Shown here: piece after piece, positions 50,848 to 59,893 of the stretch
Layout of the letters: each line of letters starts with the position of its first letter
How positions within the stretch are numbered: position 1 is the stretch's first letter
Source of the DNA: Verrucomicrobiales bacterium
GTDB taxonomy: Bacteria > Verrucomicrobiota > Verrucomicrobiia > Verrucomicrobiales > DEV007
Assembly: GCA_029213005.1 (NCBI GenBank)
Contig: JARGPI010000020.1
Location: 1-64,000, forward strand
Length of the DNA stretch: 64,000 nucleotides
Direction: 5' to 3'
Position numbers and translations under genes: made by a program
The notes under the pieces: generated by a model
The model's input: only the letters and a program-made list of their open reading frames with translations
Database searches by the model: none
Told to the model about the DNA's origin: nothing

Positions 50848-51924
50848 TCAGTAATTCGCTTCGTCGGCCATTTTCTGGGCCAGCATCGAAAGTTCCGCCG
50901 CTTTGAAAATGTGTTCCTGCGTCATTGCCTTCTCAGTGCCGTTGAGGAGGTCGAGGATCATCTCGCCGAAGAACGGGAAGCCGGTGGAACCGTCGCAATC
51001 GATCTCTTTTTCCTCATCCTTGTTGACCAGGAAAAGCTTGTTTCCCGCCTCCTGACGGGCCAGAGCGATATATTTCCGGATTTCGATGGTGCCCTCTGTT
51101 CCGACCACAAAAACGCGGCCGTCACCCCAGACTCTCAAGCCATCAGGTGTGAGCCAGTCGATCCGGCAATAACAGGAAGCGCCGTTGTTCATCGTCAGAG
51201 AGCACTCGCCGAAATCTTCCAGCCCCGGTTTATCAGGCGCGGTGAAGTTTTCAACCCGGGCAAAATTGACCGTGCCATCGGTGGCGCCGGTGAAAGCCAG
51301 AAACTGTTCGAACTGATGGGAGCCGATGTCGGTGAGAATGCCGCCGTATTTGTCTTTTTCGAAAAACCAGTCGGGGCGGGCCTCTTTTGACATCCGATGC
51401 GGGGCGAGATTGATGACCTGAAGGACTTTGCCGATGGCTCCTCCCTGAATCAATTCCGTGGCCTTCATTGATGATTCGTTGTGAAGGCGCTCCGAATAAT
51501 AAACCATGTACCGCTTGCCGCTCTCCGCGACGGCTGCTTTTGCTTCTTCAAGTTGCTCCAGCGTGGTGAACGGGGATTTGTCGGTAAAATAATGTTTGCC
51601 GGCTCGGAGGACTTTGACTCCGAGAGGGCCCCGATCGCAGGGAATACTGGCGGAGGCGATACACTGAGTCTCCTCGTCTTCGAGAAGCTGCTCCAGCGAA
51701 TCGGCGCGCTTCGCATCGGGATAACGCTGGCAAAAATCATCGAGCTTAGCCGGATCCGCGTCGTAAACGTATTTCAGGGTCCCCCCGGCATCGATCAGGC
51801 CATTGGTTTGGCCAAAAATGTGGCCGTGATCCAGGCCGGTTACAGAAAAAACGAATTCGTTGGGCCCGACCACTGGAGGTAGGGTTTTCGAACTGGGAGC
51901 GTAGTCATATCCGGTCTTTGCCAT
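50848..51924 (-). CDS. Gfo/Idh/MocA family oxidoreductase
   Basis: The 358-residue cytoplasmic protein has an N-terminal Rossmann fold (FSVTGLDHGHIFGQTNGLID, KYVYDADPAKLDDF) and a C-terminal alpha/beta domain. The catalytic EKP is altered to TDKSP within GKHYFTDKSPFTTLE, with HRMSKEARPDWFFEKDKYGG and DIGSHQFEQFLAF further on. Such enzymes oxidise sugars or polyols with NAD(P). It is divergent from the PAS-AraC regulator at 52020 and leads into the MFS gene, suggesting an inducible sugar-derivative pathway. Confidence 0.9.
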   Translation of the reverse strand: MAKTGYDYAPSSKTLPPVVGPNEFVFSVTGLDHGHIFGQTNGLIDAGGTLKYVYDADPAKLDDFCQRYPDAKRADSLEQLLEDEETQCIASASIPCDRGPLGVKVLRAGKHYFTDKSPFTTLEQLEEAKAAVAESGKRYMVYYSERLHNESSMKATELIQGGAIGKVLQVINLAPHRMSKEARPDWFFEKDKYGGILTDIGSHQFEQFLAFTGATDGTVNFARVENFTAPDKPGLEDFGECSLTMNNGASCYCRIDWLTPDGLRVWGDGRVFVVGTEGTIEIRKYIALARQEAGNKLFLVNKDEEKEIDCDGSTGFPFFGEMILDLLNGTEKAMTQEHIFKAAELSMLAQKMADEANY

Positions 51925-52019
51925 GCTCCCGCCTTAGCAGGAAACGGGTGGAATCGCAAGGAGAAGAAATTCCTACAGGTTCCTTTGAGTTCCGCTGATT
52001 CCTGTTGGAGAATGGCGGG

Positions 52020-52766
52020 ATGGAAACGACTGGCCTTCGCCTCAGGGAAGAATTTCTGAATTCGATCACTCCGGGGATCGGATTTGAGCGGTTGTTTGAT
52101 CATATCCCGGGCATTCTTTTCTTTGCCAAAGACCGGGAGGGTCACCTCATTGCCGCGAATCGCGCGCTTCTCGCCCTGTATGGATATCAGAATGAAAATG
52201 AGTTCTGGGGAACCACTGATTTTGATCACCTTCCCGAAAGTCTCGCCGAAAAATTCCGGAATGATGACCTGCAGGTCATTGAAAGCGGCGAGCCCATGCT
52301 TGAGATTGTGGAGATTTTTATGAATCGAACGGGAAATCCCGCCTGGTTTCTGACTAACAAAATGCCCGTTTTTTCCCGAAGCGGCGAAGTGATCGGGGTG
52401 ATGGGGACCATTCAGGATTACGAGGAGCAGCGCAAACTGCTGCCGGTTGATTCGGATCTGTCGCCGGCACTGGAGTTTATTCAGGCCAATTATCACCGTG
52501 ATGTGTCGGTTCCGAAATTGGCTGAAATGAGCGGACTGTCGGTCCGGCAGTTTGAGCGGCGCTTTAAAGAACATCTCAAAACAACACCTCAGCAATTTAT
52601 CGTAAAAATGCGGGTGCATGCCACCTGCGATGACCTCCGAAGGTCGAAGCGTTCATTGGCGGAGATAGCGACACACTTCGGGTTCTATGATCAGGCGGCG
52701 TTTTCCAAATACTTTAAAAAGCATATGGGGATGACTCCGATGCAGTATCGTAAGACCTATTGTTAA
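52020..52766 (+). CDS. PAS-domain AraC-family transcriptional regulator
   Basis: I start at the ATG at 52020 (METTGLRLREEFLNS), preceded by GGAG nine bases upstream, rather than at the TTG 15 bases earlier. The 248-residue protein has an N-terminal PAS domain (~25-135, DHIPGILFFAKDREGHLIAA) and a C-terminal AraC DNA-binding domain with two helix-turn-helices (LSVRQFERRFKEH and the IATHFGFYDQAAFSKYFKK signature). It probably senses a small ligand through PAS and switches the divergent oxidoreductase and transporter genes at 51924. The ~95-base spacer would be its operator. Confidence 0.92.
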   Translation: METTGLRLREEFLNSITPGIGFERLFDHIPGILFFAKDREGHLIAANRALLALYGYQNENEFWGTTDFDHLPESLAEKFRNDDLQVIESGEPMLEIVEIFMNRTGNPAWFLTNKMPVFSRSGEVIGVMGTIQDYEEQRKLLPVDSDLSPALEFIQANYHRDVSVPKLAEMSGLSVRQFERRFKEHLKTTPQQFIVKMRVHATCDDLRRSKRSLAEIATHFGFYDQAAFSKYFKKHMGMTPMQYRKTYC

Positions 52767-52774
52767 ATAGAGAA

Positions 52775-53719
52775 ATGAACCGTCTGGCTGATAGCGAAAT
52801 TGATAGTTTGAGTAAGCGGCTCAAGAAAGACCCCGGCGACTTCGAATGCCGGATGAGTCTGATCAAGCATTACTGGAGAAACCGGTATCACTCCAAAGAG
52901 GATGCGGAGAATCATGCCCGGCTCGTTTTCTGGCTGATCGAAAACGAGCCGGACAATGAAGTGCTCAGTGATCCTTACTGTAGTTTCCGGACTGATGGTG
53001 GCGACTATTTGAACCGGGCCCGGGAGTTGTTCGATCAGGCTGCAAAAGCGAATTCCAAAAAGGCAGCGGTTCTCGTGAATGCGGGGTGGTTTTACTATCA
53101 AATGGGTCTCCCCGAGGCGGAGGGGTTGCTCCGTAAATGTTGCGAGCTGGAGTCTGAGTCACCGACCTACTTCCTGAAGCTCGGCGAATATTACAGCCTC
53201 TCCCCGAACGGTATTGAGGATTGTGAACGCAAATCTTTGGAAGCTTTCGAAACTGCCTATCACTTGAGTGATGATGATTCCGGTTTTTATCAGCTGCAGT
53301 CATTGTCGCAGGCTGCGTTTTCGATGGGCGATTTGAAAAAGGCGGCGAAGTATGCAAAACAACTGTTGAAGGGCGCGGAGTCACGGCAGGAGGACTGGAA
53401 CTACTGGAATGCGATCCACTGGGGAAATATTATCTTGGGGCGGGTGTCGTTCCAAAAAGGGGAGGTTTCGAAAGCTGCGCAACATCTTGTTACTTCAGTT
53501 AAGGAGAGCAAAGGGTCACCGCAATTAAATTCCTTCGGTCCCGATATTGATCTACTACAGGAGTTGATCGATCTGAAGCAATTTGATGCCGGTTTGGCCT
53601 ACCTCGCCGAATGCCGGAAATTTTGGTCCTCGGATCGGGGACAGCGTTTTATGAAGGCCGCTACCGAACTATTTGAGGGGCAGCAAACCGCGGATTTAAT
53701 CGAATTGAAATGTAAGTAA
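52775..53719 (+). CDS. TPR-like repeat protein
   Basis: The ATG at 52775 (MNRLADSEIDSLSKRLKK) gives 314 residues; the longer frame from a TTG overlaps the AraC stop. The protein is all-helical with TPR-like units (NSKKAAVLVNAGWFYYQMGL, SPTYFLKLGEYYSL, GDLKKAAKYAKQLLKG). No signal peptide is seen, so it is cytoplasmic. It begins 8 bases after the AraC gene and is probably on its transcript. A strong terminator follows. Confidence 0.7.
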   Translation: MNRLADSEIDSLSKRLKKDPGDFECRMSLIKHYWRNRYHSKEDAENHARLVFWLIENEPDNEVLSDPYCSFRTDGGDYLNRARELFDQAAKANSKKAAVLVNAGWFYYQMGLPEAEGLLRKCCELESESPTYFLKLGEYYSLSPNGIEDCERKSLEAFETAYHLSDDDSGFYQLQSLSQAAFSMGDLKKAAKYAKQLLKGAESRQEDWNYWNAIHWGNIILGRVSFQKGEVSKAAQHLVTSVKESKGSPQLNSFGPDIDLLQELIDLKQFDAGLAYLAECRKFWSSDRGQRFMKAATELFEGQQTADLIELKCK

Positions 53720-53728
53720 ACAAAAAAA

Positions 53729-53757
53729 CGCGGAAGGGGGACTTCCGCGATCTTTTT
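53729..53757. terminator. bidirectional intrinsic terminator
   Basis: A perfect eight-pair stem CGCGGAAG/CTTCCGCG with a GGGGA loop is flanked by seven A on the left and ATCTTTTT on the right. It ends the AraC-TPR transcript on the plus strand and the DUF892 gene on the minus strand. Confidence 0.92.
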
Positions 53758-53785
53758 AGCGTGGTTTAGTATTGTGCCGGTTCAA

Positions 53786-54283
53786 TTATGCCGCTTCATC
53801 ATTCACGCCATCGGAGAAAAAGCCTCCGGTCGCAATTTTCGTGAGATGCTCATTGGCGTCACTTTCCTCATCCAAGGTGGTGCTGAGGAGGTCCACATCG
53901 TCGTTGTAATGTAGCTTTTTAGCGTAGGCTCTGGCCGTGCCGTAAGCGGCGATTTCGTAGTGCTCGACCCGCTGCGCTGCGGCGATCAAGCCTGCGTCGA
54001 CCGCGTCTCCGATCATTTCCTTCATCAGTTTCTCTCCTTCGCGGAGCAGGCCCTGAGTTGCTTCGCAAACATCGGTGCCTGGATGGATGCCGTGGGAGTC
54101 CAGGATTTTGTTGATTCGGGTCAACTGTTCCCGGGTTTCGTTGAGGTGCTTGTTAAATGATTCACGAAGATCGTCGCTGTTGGCGCGAGCTGCCATTTTA
54201 GGTAGCGCTTCGATAATCTGAGTTTCCGCGCTGTGGAGATCTTTGATCTGGTTGATATACAGTTGATGTAAGTTGGTAATCAT
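53786..54283 (-). CDS. DUF892 (YciE/YciF) ferritin-like protein
   Basis: The ATG at 54283 (MITNLHQLYINQIKDLHSAE) is the usual family start; the longer frame is leader. The 165-residue protein has four helices with the metal-binding pattern DLHSAETQ, HLNET, EHYEIAAYGTA and DEESDANEHL typical of the DUF892 di-iron/ferritin-like group. E. coli YciE and YciF are induced by osmotic and general stress. Single gene, probably stress-regulated. Confidence 0.93.
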   Translation of the reverse strand: MITNLHQLYINQIKDLHSAETQIIEALPKMAARANSDDLRESFNKHLNETREQLTRINKILDSHGIHPGTDVCEATQGLLREGEKLMKEMIGDAVDAGLIAAAQRVEHYEIAAYGTARAYAKKLHYNDDVDLLSTTLDEESDANEHLTKIATGGFFSDGVNDEAA

Positions 54284-54445
54284 AGTTTTTGGATGGTTTA
54301 ATCTTGAAAGAAGTTCCGATACGGACTTCGGCAAAGATACAGAGCAAAAACTATTCCCTAAGATGTTGAGACGCTGTAATCCCCTTTAAATAAGGGGTGT
54401 AGCCTGCTGAGGGTGAATTAAAGGATCGGGCGGATACGATAAAAC

Positions 54446-54485
54446 CCCGCAATTTGCGGGAGCGCTCATGCAGCTTGCATGAGCG
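54446..54485 (-). terminator. tandem hairpins downstream of the sensor-kinase pair
   Basis: Two stems adjoin: 54446-54460 (CCCGCAA/TTGCGGG, followed on the minus strand by four T) and 54463-54485 (CGCTCATGCA/TGCATGAGCG, ten pairs, GCT loop). They lie just past the stop of the gene at 54503 and probably end that leftward transcript. Confidence 0.6.
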
Positions 54486-54502
54486 ATGACCACAACCGAT
54501 GG

Positions 54503-55093
54503 CTACAGATTGGCGACGGGAAACCAACAGGTGGATACACACTCACCAGTGGCTTCGTTAGTGCTTCGCTGATACTTGCCCCCGTTGTTAGAGACGGCGT
54601 TTTCAAAGCCGGGCAGACTGGGGCATTTTGTGACCTGCTCGCTTTGGCAGCGAACTTCGTACGACACGCCGTCGTCAACTGATTGCACTAAGATTTCGTA
54701 GGGCGCACTGGATTGCAGGGGAAGCAGTTCACCGAGCAAATTTGCGACCATCCGCATATCGACTTCGATCAAACCCGACTCGAGAGTGCAGGTCCAGGTG
54801 CCGCTCTCGGCCGAGGTAATCCTCTGACCGGACGACTTCCAGAGTTGGAAAACATCCCGCGCGGGAACGATGGTCCGGTCCGGTGACGCCACTCTTGAGT
54901 TCAGGGCCAGTAAATCCCGTTCGATCAATCTGGTCTCATTTTGAATTCGATCGATCGACTGCTTTGTATCGTCGTCGGGGATCACTTCATTCAAATAAGT
55001 AGTCTCCATTGCGATCCCGTTTAAGCGGTTTCGAATGTCGTGGATAAATTGCTTTGTAGCCGGCTGGATTTCGTGGGCAGTCGGATCGCTCAT
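54503..55093 (-). CDS. histidine-kinase-like protein with a degenerate ATPase domain
   Basis: The ATG at 55093 (MSDPTAHEIQPATKQF) gives 196 residues. A phospho-acceptor-like helix FIHDIRNRLNGIAME places His18 in the HisKA-type H-[DE]-x-R-N context. The C-terminal ~100 residues resemble a HATPase domain, but the N box reads NLLGELLPLQ in place of NLLxNAxK and no G boxes are found, so ATP binding is unlikely. It may accept or block phosphate transfer, a role like that of Spo0B or ChpT. It lies 76 bases downstream of the hybrid kinase on the same strand and is probably its partner. Confidence 0.6.
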   Translation of the reverse strand: MSDPTAHEIQPATKQFIHDIRNRLNGIAMETTYLNEVIPDDDTKQSIDRIQNETRLIERDLLALNSRVASPDRTIVPARDVFQLWKSSGQRITSAESGTWTCTLESGLIEVDMRMVANLLGELLPLQSSAPYEILVQSVDDGVSYEVRCQSEQVTKCPSLPGFENAVSNNGGKYQRSTNEATGECVSTCWFPVANL

Positions 55094-55169
55094 GATGATA
55101 TTTTTACAGGGATGCTCAAGGTTGGAAAAGTCGACAATGTGACAGAATGGACCATTGCTCAATGATTAT

Positions 55170-58100
55170 TTACTTAGTGGAGCGCTCGCGGATCGTCGCC
55201 AGCAGCTGTTGAAAATCGACGGGTTTTGCAAAATGTTCGTCAAATCCCTCTCTGAGGCACTGCTCCCGGTCACCGCCCTGGGCGTAGCCGGAGATGGCTA
55301 TAAAGTAGGCGTTATTGACGGTCGCCTCCTCCCTCAGTTTCTTTACCAACTCATAGCCATCGAATCCGGGCAGACCGAGATCCAGCAGTAGGACTTCGGG
55401 ACGGAACTCGAGAGCTTTTTCGAAGCCCTGGGGACCACTGTAGGCCAGTTCCACTTCGTAGTTGCGGCGCTTGAGCAATCTCTCCATTCCTTGCGCTGCG
55501 TCCTCATGATCATCGACGATTAGAATGCGCAGTGCAGAATCGGAGGTATCCGGGTCCGGGGCCGAATGGTTAGCGGGGGAGGGGGTGGCCCGGTGGCTCT
55601 CTGCCGGAAGTCTGACTTTTACGGTCGTCCCCCGGTCGGTTCCGCGACTCTCGATGGAGATCTGGCCGCTGTGCATTTCAAGTAGAGATTTCACGACGCT
55701 CAGGCCGATTCCGAGTCCGCCTTCGGAGCGGTCAAGGCTGCTGTCGGCCTGCCGGAACAGGTCGCAGACATGAGGTAGTAACTCCGGAGAAATTCCAACG
55801 CCGCTATCGATAATGGAGATGATAATTTCCTCATCGCTTCGTTTAGCGATCAGTTTGATCAATCCGCCTTCGGGAGTGTATTTTACAGCATTGTTGAGGA
55901 GGTTAACGAAGACCTGCTCAAGGCGATCGGCATCTCCAGTGGTATCGAGTGGTCTTTCGATTTTGACCTCAAAGCGGTGCTTGCGTTGCTTGAGAAACGG
56001 CTGGATTACCGAGGTGGCCCGATCCAGAACATCTCCCAGTTCGAGGGCCTCGTGACGAAGTTCGATGCGGCCCTGGTTGATTCGGGCAACGTCGAGAAGG
56101 TCATCGACCATCCGGGTCAATTGCTTACTCTGGCGATCGATGACTTGATGCGCCCAGCTTCGGGATTCGTCATCGGCGGGTGTTTCCCTGGAAATTTCCA
56201 CAGCGTGTCGAATCGCGTTTAGCGGGTTCCGTAGTTCGTGTCCCAGCATGGCGAGGAACTCATCTTTTCTTTTGGTTTCATCCAGGATCGCCTGTTCCGC
56301 CAGTTTCTGGTCGGTGATGTCGAGGTTGGTTCCAACAACCCATTCGGCGACGCCGTCGGCATTTGCCCGGACCGTTTCGACGGATCGAATGAAACGACAC
56401 TTTCCGTCATCCTGCCGGCGGATGCGGAATTCTCTGGTTTGCTGGCCACAGGTCCGGACGGTTTCCAGCAGGATGGCCTCGGTCATTTCGAGATCTTCGG
56501 GAAGAACCGTTTTTCTCCACTCCTCATAGTGCATCGTTTTATCCGGAGTCGGTTCCATTCCGTAGATTCGGAACAACTGGGAATCCCAAATGATTTCGTT
56601 GGTGATCACATTCCATTCCCAGATTCCGACTTGAGTGGCTTCGGTGGCGATTCGCATCCGGTGGGCGTTTGCTCTGCGTTCCTCCTCCTCTCTGATTCGT
56701 TCGGTCACTTCTTCGAAGTAACAAACCACTCCGTGTTGGCCGTCGGGCAGGGTGATTTGACGGGTCTCCCATTCGTAACTTTGCTCGGCTTCGATGTCGG
56801 ATCTCAGTTCGGTGAATCGCTCGGAGACAAAGCTCTCTCCAGTTTCGAGCGTGTGGCGGAAAATGTCGGCACATTGTTTTCCTACTTCCTTTCCCCAGAG
56901 AATTTCCATCACTTCGTTGAAATCTCTTCCGATCAGTGGGTCTACATTTTTGAAGGTGGGCAGTGCTCGATCATTCACCTGAACGAGGCGAAAATCGGCA
57001 TCCACCACGTAGACCCCGCCGGGAGCCTGGTTGATAATGGTCGAAAACAGGCCCGCGTTCTGACGAAGGGCGATCTCATTCCGTTTGCGCTCCGTGATAT
57101 CGCGCTGGACGGAAACCCAGTGGGTGAACCACCCGTTTTCATCCGCAACCGGAAATACGGTGAACTCGACGTCAAAGGTGGTTTTGTCTTTCCGGTAATT
57201 GGTCAATTCCACGGACACCGGTTTCCATCGTTTCAGGTGGCTCTTTATCCTGGCTAGCACGGCCCGGTCGGTTTTGGGACCCTGGAGGATGCGGGGCGTC
57301 TGCCCGATTGCTTCTTCTTCGGTAAAACCGGTTTCTTCGGTGAACGCCGGGTTAACATAGATAATTCGCGGGCCGGGAAGCTCGACAGGCTCTGCTTCTG
57401 TGATGATCACCACGTCATTCATCTTCTGCACGGCGCTTTCAAGAATGCGGAGTCGCTCTTCGGTTTTTTTTCGCTCGCTGATGTTCAGTACCGTGGCGGA
57501 TAAGGTCTTGGCGTTACCTTCGGCATCTGAAATGGCAGTGATCGAGACTGATACCCAGATGGAAGCGCCGTCTTTCCGGATGTAGCGCTTCTCGATTTCC
57601 ACTGAGTTTGCTTCGCCGTTGAGAAGCGGGGCGAATTTCTGATTGTGGATTTCGAGGTCATTCGGGTGAGTGACATCGAAAACGTTCATGCCGCTGAGTA
57701 GTTCCTTCTCGGTATAACCCGTCAGCTCGCAGTAATATTGGTTCACCCTCACGAATTGGTTGGTGTGGGCATCGGCCTCGACCCTGCCAACGCCGGGAGA
57801 TTCAAAGAGGCTCCGGTAGCTGGCTTCGCTCTGTTTCAGCTCCGCTTCGGCATTTTTTCGCTCAGTGATGTCGTGAGAAACGACCACGAGGCTCTCGACC
57901 GAGCCGTCGTTGTTCCGGACCGGCGAAATTTGCACGTCCCACCATTTGGGGGTTCCTTTGGCGGTGGGGCGAAATTCTTCAAAGCGGACGGTTTTCCCGT
58001 TTTTGGCGTCGTGAAAGGATTGCCTTACTTTTTCCCGGGCTTCCGGAGGCCAGATATCCCACCATTTTTTTCCCAAATAATCCGCTTCGTTGTCCGATTC

Positions 58101-58652
58101 CAGAAGCCCGAGACCGGATTCGTTCAGCAGCAGTAAGCCTCCAGCGGTATCCAGAACCTTCACGCCGTCGGGGTTACTCTGAATGACGGTCCGGATGAAT
58201 TCTTCGCTCTTCCGGAGGGCTTCTTCACTTTGGAGGCGGACGGCGATATCCTCATTCAGATCAGAGGCATTCTCCGCTTTCCCGGGACGAAACAGCACGC
58301 CCGGAATCGCCCTGACTAAGGCGAAAACCGTTAACCACGAGAGCACTGCGGTCACCGCTTTGAGCACTCCGGAGAACCGGTGCCAGGGTTTCCAGAAAAG
58401 GGCCGCTTCGACCAAATAGCTGATCCCACAGAAAATAAGTGTGCCGAGCAGTAGCCCGAGGACTGGAGCAAAAGGAATGTCGGCGCGTCGCCGGTTGTTG
58501 TAGATCAGAGCAAGCGGGATGGCGGCGAAGGCTCCGAAAATCATCACGTCGGAGATAATGTGAAGCCATCCGTGTGCCCCGGTCCACTCACCGGATTGCC
58601 AGAGAGGGGTAAGTTCAGAAGAATTGGAAAGATTTGAAATGAGCGAAGTCAT
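55170..58652 (-). CDS. hybrid histidine kinase with ethylene-receptor-like sensor and five PAS domains
   Basis: The 1160-residue protein starts with a three-helix membrane domain (residues ~28-118). It aligns without gaps to the ethylene-binding domain of plant ETR1: Asp35, Pro46 and Cys75 match D25, P36 and C65, while the Tyr32 and His69 positions hold Phe42 and Tyr79. Five PAS domains follow, then HisKA (MLGHELRNPLNAIRHAVEI), a HATPase with intact N and G boxes (NNAVKYTPEG, DSGVGIS, GGLGIGLSVVK) and a C-terminal receiver with the phospho-acceptor LLLDLGLPGFDG. Membrane-bound sensor passing phosphate internally. The downstream gene encodes a likely partner. No output regulator is adjacent. 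Confidence 0.93.
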   Translation of the reverse strand: MTSLISNLSNSSELTPLWQSGEWTGAHGWLHIISDVMIFGAFAAIPLALIYNNRRRADIPFAPVLGLLLGTLIFCGISYLVEAALFWKPWHRFSGVLKAVTAVLSWLTVFALVRAIPGVLFRPGKAENASDLNEDIAVRLQSEEALRKSEEFIRTVIQSNPDGVKVLDTAGGLLLLNESGLGLLESDNEADYLGKKWWDIWPPEAREKVRQSFHDAKNGKTVRFEEFRPTAKGTPKWWDVQISPVRNNDGSVESLVVVSHDITERKNAEAELKQSEASYRSLFESPGVGRVEADAHTNQFVRVNQYYCELTGYTEKELLSGMNVFDVTHPNDLEIHNQKFAPLLNGEANSVEIEKRYIRKDGASIWVSVSITAISDAEGNAKTLSATVLNISERKKTEERLRILESAVQKMNDVVIITEAEPVELPGPRIIYVNPAFTEETGFTEEEAIGQTPRILQGPKTDRAVLARIKSHLKRWKPVSVELTNYRKDKTTFDVEFTVFPVADENGWFTHWVSVQRDITERKRNEIALRQNAGLFSTIINQAPGGVYVVDADFRLVQVNDRALPTFKNVDPLIGRDFNEVMEILWGKEVGKQCADIFRHTLETGESFVSERFTELRSDIEAEQSYEWETRQITLPDGQHGVVCYFEEVTERIREEEERRANAHRMRIATEATQVGIWEWNVITNEIIWDSQLFRIYGMEPTPDKTMHYEEWRKTVLPEDLEMTEAILLETVRTCGQQTREFRIRRQDDGKCRFIRSVETVRANADGVAEWVVGTNLDITDQKLAEQAILDETKRKDEFLAMLGHELRNPLNAIRHAVEISRETPADDESRSWAHQVIDRQSKQLTRMVDDLLDVARINQGRIELRHEALELGDVLDRATSVIQPFLKQRKHRFEVKIERPLDTTGDADRLEQVFVNLLNNAVKYTPEGGLIKLIAKRSDEEIIISIIDSGVGISPELLPHVCDLFRQADSSLDRSEGGLGIGLSVVKSLLEMHSGQISIESRGTDRGTTVKVRLPAESHRATPSPANHSAPDPDTSDSALRILIVDDHEDAAQGMERLLKRRNYEVELAYSGPQGFEKALEFRPEVLLLDLGLPGFDGYELVKKLREEATVNNAYFIAISGYAQGGDREQCLREGFDEHFAKPVDFQQLLATIRERSTK

Positions 58653-58889
58653 AGGGCCGCGGGGCGGGTAACAGTAAGCATTTCTCCGAAGGAATTCTAT
58701 TTAAAGCCTTCGGAAGAGCCAAAATGGATCGGAGTGCTATGCAAAATGCACTATGAATTCGGCAATTCGCAGCCCCTACGGTGCTTTCGCCCGGTTTCAG
58801 GCAGGAGGTAACGGGCGGTAGATGCCGATTGCGAGCCGGTTCGAGCGCATTGCGGGGCTCTGGCACAGGTGTTGCAAGGTAGGGGATCC

Positions 58890-59156
58890 ATGAGTCAACA
58901 AACAACTATTCATCACAATTCAGAGAGGTTCGGACTGGCCTCAATTTTAGCGGTATGCTCAGCCATTCTGAGTTTCGTTACCGGCCCCATCCTCGGTATG
59001 TTTTTCGCCGTGTTTGCTATACTTCTGGGAGTGGTAGGAATCCTGGCTGCCCTGTCTCCAAAAACACGTGGTGGCTTTGCCAGCACTATGGCGATCGGAG
59101 CCGGCGTGATCGGGATTATCGCAGCCGTTATTAAGGCGCTGATGTGGATCTTTTAA
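58890..59156 (+). CDS. small membrane protein, 88 residues
   Basis: The ATG at 58890 follows a good AGGGG ribosome site; an upstream TTG would add seven residues. After a short hydrophilic start (MSQQTTIHHNSERFG), two to three hydrophobic segments fill the protein (ILAVCSAILSFVTGPILGMF, FAILLGVVGILAAL, AIGAGVIGIIAAVIKALMW), rich in Gly and Ala. It resembles small inner-membrane proteins of the DUF4190 kind, whose role is unknown. The PfpI gene follows 38 bases later, so the two may be co-transcribed. Confidence 0.75.
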   Translation: MSQQTTIHHNSERFGLASILAVCSAILSFVTGPILGMFFAVFAILLGVVGILAALSPKTRGGFASTMAIGAGVIGIIAAVIKALMWIF

Positions 59157-59194
59157 TCAAATCTCCAATCTAACTGGATAGAAAGTATAATATT

Positions 59195-59761
59195 ATGGCA
59201 CAACAATCTCTACAGGGAAAAAAGATAGCGTTTCTGGCAACGGATGGTTTCGAGCAAGTCGAATTAACGAAGCCCTGGCAGGCGATCCGGGATGCGGGCG
59301 CTGAAGTTGAACTGGTCTCGCTTGAGAGTGGTGAGATCCAGGGTGTTCACCACGACGAAAAAGGTGACAAATTCAAAGTGGATAAAACCCTCGACCAGGT
59401 CTCTGCGAAAGATTACAACGGTTTGGTTCTCCCCGGCGGCGTCTTCAATCCTGACGCGCTTCGGGTGAACGAAAGCGCCGTAAGTTTTGTCCGCGAATTC
59501 TTTGCCGAAAACAAGCCGGTAGCTGCCATTTGTCATGGTCCCTGGCTACTTGTGGAAGCTGATGTCGTGGACGGACGTAAAGTAACTTCCTGGCCGAGCG
59601 TGCGCACCGATTTGATCAATGCCGGAGCCAATTGGGTCGATGAGGAATGTGTATGTGACGAGGGGTTGGTAACCAGTCGCAACCCCGACGACTTACCGGC
59701 CTTCTGCTCGAAAGCTGTCGAGGAGTTCGCTGAGGGTCAACACGCGGGGCAAACCGTGTAA
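59195..59761 (+). CDS. DJ-1/PfpI family protein
   Basis: The 188-residue protein shows the whole family pattern: KKIAFLATDGFEQVELTKPW with the conserved Glu, a LVLPGGVFNPDALR loop and the nucleophile elbow AAICHGPWLLVEA with the Cys. The YhbO/PfpI branch includes stress proteins reported to act on glycated or oxidised substrates; the exact reaction is disputed. No signal peptide. It follows a small membrane protein and is convergent with the gene at 59894 across a palindromic repeat. Confidence 0.94.
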   Translation: MAQQSLQGKKIAFLATDGFEQVELTKPWQAIRDAGAEVELVSLESGEIQGVHHDEKGDKFKVDKTLDQVSAKDYNGLVLPGGVFNPDALRVNESAVSFVREFFAENKPVAAICHGPWLLVEADVVDGRKVTSWPSVRTDLINAGANWVDEECVCDEGLVTSRNPDDLPAFCSKAVEEFAEGQHAGQTV

Positions 59762-59779
59762 AAGAGTGATCACACAGAC

Positions 59780-59814
59780 TGTACAGGGTACACTTTCAAA
59801 CTGGACCCTGTACA
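59780..59814. repeat. double-palindrome repeat (copy 3)
   Basis: TGTACAGGGTACA, nine bases (CTTTCAAAC), TGGACCCTGTACA: the second arm has one mismatch and the order of the arms is reversed relative to copies 1 and 2. It again lies between convergent genes (PfpI and 59894). The base run after the AGGG-type arm (xTTTCAA) is shared with copy 1. Confidence 0.75.
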
Positions 59815-59893
59815 ATTGGGAATTGATAAACATCGCGAAAGTCGCCAGGCTTTTGCGATGTTTCGCTTAACAAGTCGCATTTTGCGAGGACGG

